A DNA stretch of 64,000 nucleotides, taken from Leuconostoc mesenteroides subsp. mesenteroides (GTDB lineage Bacteria > Bacillota > Bacilli > Lactobacillales > Lactobacillaceae). The first letter of the stretch is position 1; the number at the start of each line of letters is the position of its first letter. Both the position numbers and the translations under genes were made by a program. Positions 25,633 through 35,111 of the stretch are shown here, one piece after another. The notes beneath the pieces are model-generated. The model was given only the letters and a program-made list of their open reading frames with translations, made no database searches and had not been told where the DNA came from. The stretch is from the NCBI GenBank assembly GCA_009676745.1, contig CP046062.1:124001-188000 (forward strand). Reading direction: 5' to 3'.

Positions 25633-28326
25633 TTACTTATTTTTTCGACTTTTGAAAGTTATACCAACAATACCTAAAAGCATTCCTAATAATGACAATA
25701 CAATACTATCACCTGTAGTGTTTGCATCCGTATTGGGTAATACCGTAGCTGCTCCTCTATCAACATTTTCATTCATTACATTAGTACTTGATTTACTTTT
25801 TGTAGTGCTTTTTGGGGCACTTCTGGGCGTACTTTCGGGGGCGCTTTTGGGTACACTCTCTGATCCGCTTTTGGGCGTACTTTCAGGGGTACTTTCCGGC
25901 GTGCTTTCTGGTGCACTCTCTGGTCCGCTTTCGGGGGCGCTCTCTGGCGTGCTCTCTGGCGCGCTTTCAGGGGCACTCTCAGGGGTACTCTCTGGCGTGC
26001 TTGGCGCGCTTTCTGGCGTACTTTCCGGCGTGCTTTCGGGGGCGCTTTCTGGCGCGCTTTCTGGCGTACTCTCCGGCGTGCTTTCGGGGGCGCTTTCTGG
26101 CGCGCTTTCTGGCGTACTCTCTGGCGTACTTTCCGGCGTGCTTTCGGGGGCGCTTTCTGGCGTACTTTCCGGCGTGCTCTCTGGCGCGCTTTCCGGCGTA
26201 CTCTCTGGCGCGCTCTCTGGCGTGCTCTCTGGCGCGCTTTCGGGGGTACTCTCTGGCGCGCTCTCTGGCGTACTTTCAGGGGCACTCTCTGGCGTGCTCT
26301 CTGGCGCGCTTTCGGGCGTGCTCTCTGGCGTACTTTCAGGGGTACTTTCCGGCGTGCTCTCTGGCGCGCTTTCGGGGGTACTCTCTGGCGCGCTTTCTGG
26401 CGTACTCTCTGGCGCGCTTTCGGGCGTGCTCTCTGGCGTACTTTCGGGGGCGCTTTCGGGCGTACTCTCGGGGGCACTTTCGGGGGTACTCTCTGGCGCG
26501 CTTTCGGGCGTGCTCTCGGGGGCACTTTCGGGCGTGCTTTCCGGCGTGCTCTCTGGCGCGCTTTCGGGCGTGCTCTCTGGGGCGCTCTCTGGCGTACTTT
26601 CGGGGGCACTCTCTGGCGCGCTTTCTGGCGTGCTCTCGGGGGCGCTTTCGGGCGCGCTTTCTGGCGTGCTCTCGGGGGCGCTTTCTGGCGTGCTCTCTGG
26701 CGCGCTTTCGGGGGCACTCTCTGGCGTACTTTCAGGAGCGCTTTCTGGCGTACTCTCGGGCGTACTTTCCGGCGTGCTCTCTGGCGTACTTTCGGGCGTG
26801 CTCTCGGGTGTACTCTCCGGCGTACTTTCGGGGGCGCTTTCTGGCGTACTTTCGGGCGTACTCTCGGGCGTGCTTTCGGGCGTGCTCTCTGGCGTACTTT
26901 CGGGGGCACTTTCGGGCGTGCTCTCTGGCGCGCTTTCGGGGGCACTCTCTGGCGTACTTTCAGGAGCGCTTTCTGGCGTACTCTCTGGCGTACTTTCGGG
27001 CGTGCTCTCTGGTGCACTCTCGGGGGCGCTTTCTGGCGTACTCTCAGGGGCACTTTCGGGCGTGCTCTCAGGCGCGCTTTCTGGCGTACTTTCGGGGGCA
27101 CTTTCGGGCGTGCTCTCCGGCGCACTTTCTGGCGTACTTTCAGGGGTGCTCTCCGGCGTACTTTCGGGGGCGCTTTCTGGCGTACTCTCTGGCGTACCTG
27201 GTGTCTGTATATCCCAACGATGTGTTTCGCCACCAGTAACATTAACATTAGCTCCCACAATGTTACCGTCAACATTAACACCAACGTTAATAGTTGCCTC
27301 AGGTGCTAAAACACTTCCCAATAAGCGCCCACTAGAAATATTAATGCTATTTTGATAAGAACCAAAGTTCCATACAACATGGTTTGGCATACTATGATTT
27401 TCACTATTTTGACGAACAGTTTGCCCATTGCTATATTCATAATTAATTTTCGTCTGAATCCACGCATCATTAGATGGCATATTTTTCACATTAAAAATGA
27501 CTGTTGGACCCGAAAGTTCAGCAGACAATCCTTTTACTGTAATATCTTGAGGACCAGCCAATTTAGCATAATCAATATCAACATAAATAAACTTTTGATT
27601 TTTATCCACATTCGAAACGTCAATAAATTGTTTATTCATATCTGAATAGTCACTAATAACATGTTCCGTTTGATTTGACACACTGTACATATCTGCCTTC
27701 AATTTTAGTGAAGAAAAATACGTATCAAAATCAATGTACTTATTATTGTTAGCATCTTGATAAGTATTGTCTTTTGTCAATGTGCTAACACGTCCACCAT
27801 TAATTTCAGTTTGCCCAGCAGAATTTTTCTCAATTTTAATTGATTCACCTAAAATAGCAACAGAATTTTCAGCACGAAATGCACGATCATTCAACGTTTT
27901 ATTGTCATTAATACTTTGAATGTAAGATACGTCGTTTGTTGTTGTATTGTAATTATTAGAACGCGTACCAAAGTCTCTATTAGCATCAATCAGATTTTGA
28001 ACAGCGATATTGCCATTAACATCTGCGCCTAACTTGGCATTTTGTGCAAAAATACTAAATAGGGATGCTATTCCTAAAGCATTATTGTTATCAATATACT
28101 TGATATTACTAAAATTCTTCGTATCATTTAAAATAAAATCGGGTGCTACATTAACATCATTATTTTGTTGTACTTTTGCTGCATATACTGTTGTACTTCC
28201 AAAATGTAATGTATTATTATCGACTGTGCCTAAAGCTACAATAGCTATGCCCACAGTCACAGAACCAATAATCCACTGTTTACCGGATTTATACATTTTA
28301 AAATGATTATATCTATTAGTTTCCAT
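25633..28326 (-). CDS. Cell-wall-anchored repeat glycoprotein/adhesin with KxYKxGKxW signal
   Basis: Large surface protein (897 aa). The signal peptide has the KxYKxGKxW motif (K10 to W18), a hydrophobic stretch 19-32 and a probable cleavage near VYA-A at 48-50. Residues about 60-365 look like a choice-of-anchor-A adhesive domain (GRLLGSVLAPEATINVGVNV, NVTGGETHRWDI). Residues about 374-840 are tandem tetrapeptides TPES/APES, about 114 copies, degenerating to PKS/PRS near the end; one copy lacks an ES pair near base 26000. The C-terminus has LPNTD (863-867), a membrane segment and RKNK, a sortase-type anchor with Asp in place of Gly. Start ATG 28326 has AAGGA 9 nt upstream. KxYKxGKxW proteins are classically exported by SecA2/SecY2, whose genes are not in this window. 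The downstream glycosyltransferases probably decorate the repeats. Confidence 0.88.
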   Translation of the reverse strand: METNRYNHFKMYKSGKQWIIGSVTVGIAIVALGTVDNNTLHFGSTTVYAAKVQQNNDVNVAPDFILNDTKNFSNIKYIDNNNALGIASLFSIFAQNAKLGADVNGNIAVQNLIDANRDFGTRSNNYNTTTNDVSYIQSINDNKTLNDRAFRAENSVAILGESIKIEKNSAGQTEINGGRVSTLTKDNTYQDANNNKYIDFDTYFSSLKLKADMYSVSNQTEHVISDYSDMNKQFIDVSNVDKNQKFIYVDIDYAKLAGPQDITVKGLSAELSGPTVIFNVKNMPSNDAWIQTKINYEYSNGQTVRQNSENHSMPNHVVWNFGSYQNSINISSGRLLGSVLAPEATINVGVNVDGNIVGANVNVTGGETHRWDIQTPGTPESTPESAPESTPESTPESTPESAPESTPESAPESTPESAPESTPESAPESTPESAPESAPESTPESTPESTPESAPESTPESAPESAPESTPESAPESTPESTPESTPESTPESTPESAPESTPESTPESTPESTPESTPESTPESTPESAPESTPESAPESAPESTPESAPESTPESAPESAPESTPESAPESAPESTPESAPESTPESAPESTPESTPESAPESTPESAPESTPESAPESTPESAPESTPESTPESAPESTPESAPESTPESAPESTPESTPESTPESTPESAPESTPESAPESTPESAPESTPESAPESTPESAPESTPESAPESTPESTPESAPESTPESTPESTPESAPESAPESTPESTPESAPESAPESTPESTPESAPSTPESTPESAPESAPESTPESAPESGPESAPESTPESTPESTPKSGSESVPKSAPESTPRSAPKSTTKSKSSTNVMNENVDRGAATVLPNTDANTTGDSIVLSLLGMLLGIVGITFKSRKNK
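25800..27203. repeat. 12-bp tandem repeats encoding TPES/APES
   Basis: About 1.4 kb of near-perfect 12-bp periodicity, strikingly GC-rich compared with the flanks. Copies differ mostly at synonymous sites (for example AGC versus AGT, CCA versus CCC versus CCG, GAG versus GAA), and at one base that switches Thr (ACN) and Ala (GCN). Long open frames on the other strand and other frames here are by-products of the repeat. Confidence 0.97.
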
Positions 28327-28453
28327 ACCTCTTTATCCTTAACTTATTACTTATGGCAAAATATGCCTTCAACTAAGTTATCAACAAATCTTTCTCGTGT
28401 CATTGCAAATTAAGTGCTAACGTTTAACAATCGCATCCTTTTTTTGTTTTCAC

Positions 28454-28459
28454 ATTATA
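28454..28459 (-). promoter_or_regulatory. Possible -10 of the glycoprotein gene
   Basis: TATAAT on the minus strand about 128 nt before the ATG, without a convincing -35. The 28327-28521 interval otherwise shows no gene; it would be the untranslated leader. Confidence 0.3.
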
Positions 28460-28521
28460 CTTTTCATAATGTTAAATAAATCCACTTGAGAATAAGAAAA
28501 ATTCTTTTGCTAAAACAAAAT

Positions 28522-28560
28522 AAAAATCCTCTCACCACTGATTGTGATGAGAGGATTTTT
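28522..28560. terminator. Bidirectional-type terminator after the DUF1304 gene
   Basis: AAAAATCCTCTCA...TGAGAGGATTTTT inverted repeat with a central imperfect extension. On the minus strand it ends the mutS-mutL-DUF1304 run and isolates the glycoprotein islet. Confidence 0.85.
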
Positions 28561-28571
28561 ATTTATATCAC

Positions 28572-28937
28572 TTAACTAAGTAACATTAAAATCAATGTGA
28601 TGATTGCTAGACCAGCTTGCTTAACAACAATCATCTTATTGCCACTTGATAAGCTACCATATAGACCAACAAATCCAATGTAGACCATTATAGGAATTAA
28701 CAAAGTGCGTGAATTAGTTGTAAATATTACAGCATATAGTATACCAATGCCAATTAGGCCATTGTATATACCTTGATTTTTAAACAATATTTGCACCTTT
28801 TTATTAGCAAGATCTGCTGATGTCATGCTGAAAGTTTTTCCTGTTGCTTTTGATGTTGTTGCAAATGTTTCTAAAAACATAATATAGAAAAACTCAATTG
28901 CAACTAAAACGCTAAGTGTATTAATTAGTATATTCAT
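28572..28937 (-). CDS. DUF1304-like small integral membrane protein
   Basis: About 121 residues with four hydrophobic helices (MNILINTLSVLVAIEFFYIM; YNGLIGIGILYAVIF; LLIPIMVYIGFVGLYGSL; QAGLAIITLILMLL) and the FKNQGIYNGLIG region typical of DUF1304. I use ATG 28937; a TTG 15 nt upstream extends the frame but neither has a clear ribosome site. It follows mutL by 44 nt on the same strand and ends at a strong terminator. Function unknown. Confidence 0.7.
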   Translation of the reverse strand: MNILINTLSVLVAIEFFYIMFLETFATTSKATGKTFSMTSADLANKKVQILFKNQGIYNGLIGIGILYAVIFTTNSRTLLIPIMVYIGFVGLYGSLSSGNKMIVVKQAGLAIITLILMLLS

Positions 28938-28980
28938 ATTTTGTGTATCCAAATCATAATGTCTATCAACATACTGCTAG

Positions 28981-30927
28981 TTAATATGGATGATTATCAT
29001 ATTCTTCCCATGCCTCATGTGAATCCTGAATACGTTTAAACATCTTTTCCATTTCAGTTAATGTAAATGACGTCACCACTGGACGACCATGAGGACAATT
29101 ATAAGGGTTGTCCGCTTTAGCTAAATCTTCCAATAACGTACGGGCTTGTAAGTCGCTTAAATGCATATTGGCGCGGACTGATCGTTTACAACTCATCATG
29201 ATTGCTGTTCGTTCACGGAATTCGGCAACTGTTAAATTACCATCTCGTAATATCCAATCAACCATTTCTTGAATTGTTTCAGCCTCTTGTCCTTTTTCAA
29301 ACCATGTCGGATGTTCACGCACAATAACTGTTGTTGGCCCAAAAGGTTCTAGCGCTAGGCCAATGGACTCTAATTCAGATTCCTTATCAGCAATCTTTAA
29401 CATATCAGCTACAGAATAGTTTATAGTGATTGGTACTAACATTCGTTGCTTATCCGTACCAACCTGACCAATTTCTTTTCGATAATATTCATACTTCACA
29501 CGTTCTTGTGCAGCATGTTGGTCAACCAAATAGAATCCTTCACTACTTTGAGCAAATAAAAACGTACCATGCATTTGTCCAATATACTCTAGGCTAGGAA
29601 ATCCGCTCGGTTTCTTTGGTGAAATGTCTAACTCTTCCTGGGTTGGTATCTCTGGCTTATTATAGCTGGATATATCTTCAGAAACTTGCACTGTGATTTC
29701 ATCATCAAATATTGGCAAGTTAGGTTCGTGAGCGTATTTGTTAGTAAACGTATTAACGGCATCGTCCGTCAAATCTGCCTCTTGATTAATGACTATTTCA
29801 TTGCTATCTATACCTGTATTGACTGTAGTGGTATGTCCGATATCTGACTTAGCCCATGGCGCTACTTGTTTCGGTACTGGTGTTTCATTTTTTTTACTCT
29901 GGGTCTGTCCATATAGATTTTCATAAGCGTCTGGAATCAAATTTTCATCAGCAAAGCAAGATTTAACAGTATCAATAATTAACGCTGATAGTTCAACTTC
30001 TTTCGATAATCGAATTTCAGCTTTCTGCGGGTGTACGTTAACATCAACCAATAAAGGATCTGTATTGATGTTAATAACCCCCATTGGAAAACGACCAACC
30101 ATCAGTTTTGACCCATATCCACGAATAACTGCATTTGATACGGAAAAATTTTTAATAAAACGACCATTAACCAATATCGTTAAGTAATCCCGCGAACCAC
30201 GTGTGAGTTCTGGTAATGACACAAAACCAGTAATATTAAAATCGTCATCTTCGCCAGCGATCGCACGCATCTTTTGTGCAACGTCACGTCCATATATCGC
30301 AGCAATAACACGTTGCTGATTACCATCCCCATTTGTTTGTAAAATATTACGTCCATCAGAAGTTACAGTGAAGGCAACATTCGTATATGACAATGCAATC
30401 CGATTCATAATATCGGCGATACGAGACAACTCCGTCTGTGGTCGTTTTAAATATTTTAATCTAGCTGGGGTATTGTAAAATAGATCTCTAACAGAAACTA
30501 CCGTTCCTAGCCGACCATTAGCTGGTGTTGCAGAAACTTGCTTGCCACCTTTGATATGATACATGATTCCACTTGGCGCATCTTGCGTAGTGGTATTCAG
30601 GGTTACATCAGAAATAGCTGCTATCGATGGCAAAGCTTCACCACGAAATCCAAGTGACATAATATTAAACAAATCATGCCGATTACTAATTTTACTAGTA
30701 GCATGCCTAGTAAAAGCTAGCGGCACATCTTCCGGATTAATTCCTTCACCATTATCGACAACACGAATTAATGACTCGCCGGCCTCTTCTACAATGACAT
30801 CAATTTGTGTTGCCCCTGCATCGATAGCATTTTCAACTAATTCTTTTACAACACTGGCCGGACGTTCAATAACCTCACCAGCGGCAATTTGGTTAGCTAA
30901 TAAATTGGATAATTCATGTATGCGCAT
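28981..30927 (-). CDS. mutL: DNA mismatch repair protein MutL
   Basis: GHKL ATPase and endonuclease of mismatch repair. N-terminal motifs EVIERPASVVKELVENAIDAGA (E32, N33), VVDNGEGI, FTRHATSKI and GFRGEALPSI; a variable linker about 330-450; C-terminal endonuclease motif DQHAAQERVKYEYYR, then CKRSVRANM and the zinc-site CPHGRP. These C-terminal motifs indicate a nicking MutL as in Bacillus, which lacks MutH. Starts 4 nt after mutS stops. Confidence 0.97.
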   Translation of the reverse strand: MRIHELSNLLANQIAAGEVIERPASVVKELVENAIDAGATQIDVIVEEAGESLIRVVDNGEGINPEDVPLAFTRHATSKISNRHDLFNIMSLGFRGEALPSIAAISDVTLNTTTQDAPSGIMYHIKGGKQVSATPANGRLGTVVSVRDLFYNTPARLKYLKRPQTELSRIADIMNRIALSYTNVAFTVTSDGRNILQTNGDGNQQRVIAAIYGRDVAQKMRAIAGEDDDFNITGFVSLPELTRGSRDYLTILVNGRFIKNFSVSNAVIRGYGSKLMVGRFPMGVININTDPLLVDVNVHPQKAEIRLSKEVELSALIIDTVKSCFADENLIPDAYENLYGQTQSKKNETPVPKQVAPWAKSDIGHTTTVNTGIDSNEIVINQEADLTDDAVNTFTNKYAHEPNLPIFDDEITVQVSEDISSYNKPEIPTQEELDISPKKPSGFPSLEYIGQMHGTFLFAQSSEGFYLVDQHAAQERVKYEYYRKEIGQVGTDKQRMLVPITINYSVADMLKIADKESELESIGLALEPFGPTTVIVREHPTWFEKGQEAETIQEMVDWILRDGNLTVAEFRERTAIMMSCKRSVRANMHLSDLQARTLLEDLAKADNPYNCPHGRPVVTSFTLTEMEKMFKRIQDSHEAWEEYDNHPY

Positions 30928-30931
30928 TCTC

Positions 30932-33496
30932 TTACTTCCTTAATTTTTGTAATTCTGCCAATACATTTAATGCTTCTAGTGGTGTCATTGTTGATATGTT
31001 AACGTTATCTAATTTTTGAAATAACATTTCTGTTTTAGGATCAACGTCTGAAACATTGAATAAAGCCACTTGCTCAGACAATGCTGAAACTTTTGGTTCA
31101 GGTACCGATGCTTCTTGATTTTCTAATCCTGATAAAATTGTTGTTGCATTGGCAATTAATTCGTCAGGCAATCCAGCTAGTGCGGCAACATGAATACCAT
31201 AAGATTTGTCAGCAGGTCCCTGTTGAATCTGATGCAAGAAATGTAACTCACCTGTTTCATCTTCAACGGCACCGACATGAACATTTGTGATATTTTCGTG
31301 TTTATCCGCTAATGCTGTTAACTCATGATAATGGGTTGAAAATAATGTTTTAGCATGTACATGAGCATCTAAATATTCAATGATAGCTTGAGCTAATGCC
31401 ATACCATCATAAGTTGCTGTACCGCGACCTAATTCATCAAATAATATTAATGAGTGCGCACTGGCTTCTTGCAGTGCTAAGTTAGCTTCTGCCATTTCGA
31501 CCATAAATGTCGATTGCCCCATTGCCATATCATCGTTGGCGCCAATACGAGTAAATATTTGATCAAATATTGGTAATACGGCGCTTTCCGCCGGAACAAA
31601 ACTACCCATTTGACCCAAAATAACGATTAACGCTAACTCCCGCATATAGGTTGATTTTCCAGCCATATTAGGTCCTGTGATTAACTGCATTGCTGTATTT
31701 TGATTCAAATTCACATCATTAGCAACAAATTCACCGGCTTCTAACAGTGATTCAACCACTGGATGACGGCCTTGCTTAATATTAATTATATTATCGTCAG
31801 TAAATGTAGGACGGACAAAGCGATGCTTGTCAGCAACATCCGCTAAGCTCGCTAGAACATCTAATTGCGCTACCTGCCGTGCCAACTTTTGTAAGCGAGA
31901 AATATTTGCTTTAACGCGCTCACGAATTGTAATAAATAGCTCGTATTCACGCTCGGTTCGTTTGAGTTGCGCTTCATTAATTAAACGCTCGTGCTCTTTT
32001 AGCTCTGGTGTCACAAATCTTTCAGCATTCGTCAGGGTTTGCTTACGTTCATAGCGCCCTTCTTCTAATTTGCTAATATTTGCCCGAGACACTTCAATGA
32101 AAAAACCAAAGTTTTTATTATACTTCACTTTCAATGAATTAATGCCTGTTGCAGCACGCTCGTCAGATTCTAATTGCGCTAACCATTTCTGATTTTGACT
32201 CAAAACGTTACGGTATTCATCAATTGTTGAATCGAATCCATCATTGATGATGTCACCCTCACGAATGCTGATCGGAGGATCATCCACAATTGCTTCATCA
32301 ATCAACCCAGCTAAATCACTCATATCTTCTAGTCGTTGACTAGCGTAATTTAAAATACCTTGGCTTGAGGATAAAACAGACTTTATTCCTGGAATTGCAG
32401 ATAATGATCGCTTTAACTGTACTAATTCTCGGGCATTCATTGTGCCCATAGCAGCACGAGCTGCTAAACGTTCCAAATCATATACTGATTTCAAATGATC
32501 TTGTAGCTCGCCACGCACAAAAAATTCATTTTGAAATGCTTCAATCATATCTAGACGTTCATTGATGTCTTCTGTATCACGAAGTGGACGTAGTAACCAT
32601 TGTTTTAGTAACCGACCTCCCATAGCAGTTTTAGTTTCATCAATTAGACCAAGTAATGAGCCTGCCTTCTTTTTTGTCCTTGCGTTTTTTACAAGATCTA
32701 AATTAGTCCGCGTATCTTGGTTGAATTTCAAATAAGCCAAACGTTCATAATTTTGAGCTGGAATAATATGATCCAAATTACGGCGCTGAGTGTCAAATAT
32801 ATAATTTAATAAAATGGTGGTTACTTGTACTTCATTTTCATGTACCAAAGACTGTGTCAAAAAACTTACTGTAGCATTCACAGTTGTCTCAGTTTGAGTC
32901 GAAATGACCAATCCGCGTTCAGCAAGTTTATTAGCTATCCCTAGTTCTGTTGTTTCATCATCTTTTAATAATACAATTTCTTTAACTTCAAGTGAACTGA
33001 GCTCATCAATGACATCACTAAAACGTTTTAGCGTTGTGGCTTTTAATTCACCCGTTGATAAATCAATATAACTCAAATAATAACGATTATCTCTTGGCAA
33101 TACCGCTGCCAAATAATTGTTTTGCTTATCATTACCCATACCAGTATTGAGCTTGGTTCCGGGGGTAATAAGTTGCACCACATCACGTTTCACCATTCCC
33201 TTTGCAGTGGCGGGATCTTCCATTTGCTCTACAATAGCAACTTTGTGTCCTTGATCAACTAAAATATCAATATAATTCTGAGCAGCATGATGTGGAATAC
33301 CAGCCATCGGTACCGGGTTTTCAGAATTTTTATTCCGTGCTGTTAATGTTAGCTCCAACAATTTTGCACCAAGCACTGCATCATCTTCAAATAATTCATA
33401 AAAATCACCTAAACGATAAAACACGAACGCATCAGGATATTGACTCTTAATCTCATGATATTGTACCATCATTGGTGTTTCAGCAACTTTAGCCAT
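30932..33496 (-). CDS. mutS: DNA mismatch repair protein MutS
   Basis: Recognises mismatches and small loops. N-terminal mismatch-binding domain has the Phe-X-Glu reader in GDFYELFEDD (residues 31-40); connector, core and clamp follow; the ATPase domain has GPNMAGKSTYMRE, FMVEMAEANLAL, LILFDELGRGTATYDGMA and LFSTHYHELT. 854 aa is typical. Promoter not clear, but TAAAAT lies upstream of the ATG. Confidence 0.98.
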   Translation of the reverse strand: MAKVAETPMMVQYHEIKSQYPDAFVFYRLGDFYELFEDDAVLGAKLLELTLTARNKNSENPVPMAGIPHHAAQNYIDILVDQGHKVAIVEQMEDPATAKGMVKRDVVQLITPGTKLNTGMGNDKQNNYLAAVLPRDNRYYLSYIDLSTGELKATTLKRFSDVIDELSSLEVKEIVLLKDDETTELGIANKLAERGLVISTQTETTVNATVSFLTQSLVHENEVQVTTILLNYIFDTQRRNLDHIIPAQNYERLAYLKFNQDTRTNLDLVKNARTKKKAGSLLGLIDETKTAMGGRLLKQWLLRPLRDTEDINERLDMIEAFQNEFFVRGELQDHLKSVYDLERLAARAAMGTMNARELVQLKRSLSAIPGIKSVLSSSQGILNYASQRLEDMSDLAGLIDEAIVDDPPISIREGDIINDGFDSTIDEYRNVLSQNQKWLAQLESDERAATGINSLKVKYNKNFGFFIEVSRANISKLEEGRYERKQTLTNAERFVTPELKEHERLINEAQLKRTEREYELFITIRERVKANISRLQKLARQVAQLDVLASLADVADKHRFVRPTFTDDNIINIKQGRHPVVESLLEAGEFVANDVNLNQNTAMQLITGPNMAGKSTYMRELALIVILGQMGSFVPAESAVLPIFDQIFTRIGANDDMAMGQSTFMVEMAEANLALQEASAHSLILFDELGRGTATYDGMALAQAIIEYLDAHVHAKTLFSTHYHELTALADKHENITNVHVGAVEDETGELHFLHQIQQGPADKSYGIHVAALAGLPDELIANATTILSGLENQEASVPEPKVSALSEQVALFNVSDVDPKTEMLFQKLDNVNISTMTPLEALNVLAELQKLRK

Positions 33497-33633
33497 GTTG
33501 AATACCTCTTTCTATACACTACATTTTAACATACCAAATAAGCATTTCTATAATGCACTGAAAAATGCAGCGCACATCTGCTATGAAAAGATAGTCTCAT
33601 AGTGATACGTACTGCATATTGTTTGATTCTGAA

Positions 33634-35031
33634 TTATTTATCTTCTACTTTTTTGAAAACCGTAATACTTTCAACGTGAGTTGTTTGTGGGAATTGATCA
33701 AGTGGCTGAACCGCACCTTCAATTTCAAATCCTGCAGCCAAAATTTGAACAGCGTCACGCGCAAGTGTTGCTGGATTACAACTTATATATACAAATGTTT
33801 CAGGATTCATTGCTTTAACTGCATCAATTAATTCTTGTGTCAATCCTTTTCGTGGTGGATCAACAAAGACAACATTTGGCTTTAATCCTTCATCTGCCCA
33901 TTTGGCCATTTGCTCTGGTGCGTCAGCCAATACAAATTCAACATTTGTAATCTGGTTATTTTTGGCGTTTTTTTCAGCATCTTCAATTGCTCCCTCAACA
34001 ACATCGACACCATATATTTTTTTCACTTTATCCGCAACCGATAACGTAATTGTGCCGATACCCGAATAAGCATCAACAACAATATCAGTTGGTTTCAAAT
34101 TAGCCTTTTCAGCTGCGAGCGAATATAATGTCGAAGTAGTTTGTGGGTTAACCTGATAGAATGAGTTTGGTCCAATAACAAAATCTTTACCCATTAGTTG
34201 ATCGTGAATATCGTCTTCACCCCAAATTGTTTCATTCCATTGTCCCATAATCACGTTGGTATCGTGATTATTGATATTGTGGATAACACTCGTTAATTCA
34301 GGTAGTTTTGCACTGAGTTTTTCAGCAATTAAATCACTATTAGGCAACTTTTTGGTATTCGTGATGATAACAACCATTAATTCATGTGAATAATAGCCTC
34401 GTCGTGCCATAATATGACGAATCACACCTTTTTTAGTTTCTTCTTCATAAGCAGAAACACCTAGCTCACGTAAAATATTTCGCGTAATACGAACTGCTTC
34501 ATCAACCTTTGGGTCTTGGATATAAAAATCTTCAATTGGTACTAAACGATGTGATCCACGACGGTAAAAACCTGTTTCTAATTTACCATTGATCATTTGT
34601 ACAGGTACTTGTGCCTTATTACGGTACCCTGTTGGATTTTCCATACCAATAGTCGGCGCCACATCAACATCTACATTAACTTTTTTAAATAATTCTTCAA
34701 TTTGGCGTTGTTTAAACGTTAGTTGTGCCTCATATTTCAAATTAGCTAGCGGGGCAATGCCTGTTGTAATTGCTATTTTGTTGGCATTTTGAACACGATT
34801 TTCGGATTCCTGAACACGTCTGGTTACACGTCCAAATGCATAACTTTTTAGTACCTTTGTGATAATTACGCGGACAATTTCTCCCGGAATAGCGTCAACA
34901 ACAAATATCGGAAAATTATCAACCTTAACAACACCCATGCCTTGATATGTAATATCAATCACGGTTGCTTCAATTTCCTGATTTTTAACTACTGGTGCTT
35001 TGGTTTTATATACTCGATTAGCTTTCGCCAT
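33634..35031 (-). CDS. 23S rRNA (uracil-5-)-methyltransferase, RlmD/RlmCD family
   Basis: SAM-dependent methylation of uridine in 23S rRNA (or tRNA; TrmA-type family). N-terminal TRAM-like domain (VIDITYQGMGVVKVDNFPIFV), then a Rossmann methyltransferase with DAYSGIGTITL, FVDPPRKGL and YISCNPATLARD, which holds the catalytic Cys. The FeS-cluster cysteines of E. coli RlmD are not evident, as in many Bacillota members. I prefer ATG 35031; a GTG 33 nt upstream would add MSKGERKKQIK. The two starts cannot be separated by ribosome sites. Confidence 0.88.
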   Translation of the reverse strand: MAKANRVYKTKAPVVKNQEIEATVIDITYQGMGVVKVDNFPIFVVDAIPGEIVRVIITKVLKSYAFGRVTRRVQESENRVQNANKIAITTGIAPLANLKYEAQLTFKQRQIEELFKKVNVDVDVAPTIGMENPTGYRNKAQVPVQMINGKLETGFYRRGSHRLVPIEDFYIQDPKVDEAVRITRNILRELGVSAYEEETKKGVIRHIMARRGYYSHELMVVIITNTKKLPNSDLIAEKLSAKLPELTSVIHNINNHDTNVIMGQWNETIWGEDDIHDQLMGKDFVIGPNSFYQVNPQTTSTLYSLAAEKANLKPTDIVVDAYSGIGTITLSVADKVKKIYGVDVVEGAIEDAEKNAKNNQITNVEFVLADAPEQMAKWADEGLKPNVVFVDPPRKGLTQELIDAVKAMNPETFVYISCNPATLARDAVQILAAGFEIEGAVQPLDQFPQTTHVESITVFKKVEDK

Positions 35032-35079
35032 TTTGATTTGCTTCTTTCTTTCGCCTTTTGACACGCACTTTAAAATGAG

Positions 35080-35107
35080 AATAAGACGCCATAATTAGCG
35101 CCTTATT
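35080..35107 (-). terminator. Hairpin after dagK, probable terminator
   Basis: 10-bp stem AATAAGGCGC/GCGTCTTATT (one G-T pair) with an 8-nt loop, followed by CTCATTTT on the minus strand. The T tract is short, so termination may be partial. Confidence 0.55.
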
Positions 35108-35111
35108 GATG

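Noticed and set aside
25800..27203. CRISPR-like array
   Set aside because: Units are contiguous 12-mers with no spacers and are in frame within a coding sequence.
25598..27355. Long plus-strand open frame (about 585 codons) reading Leu-Ser-Gly-Val/Ala repeats
   Set aside because: It is the antisense reading of the TPES/APES repeat; 12-bp periodicity without stops opens several frames. It has no supported start or promoter, and the minus-strand frame has a signal peptide, a folded domain and a wall anchor.
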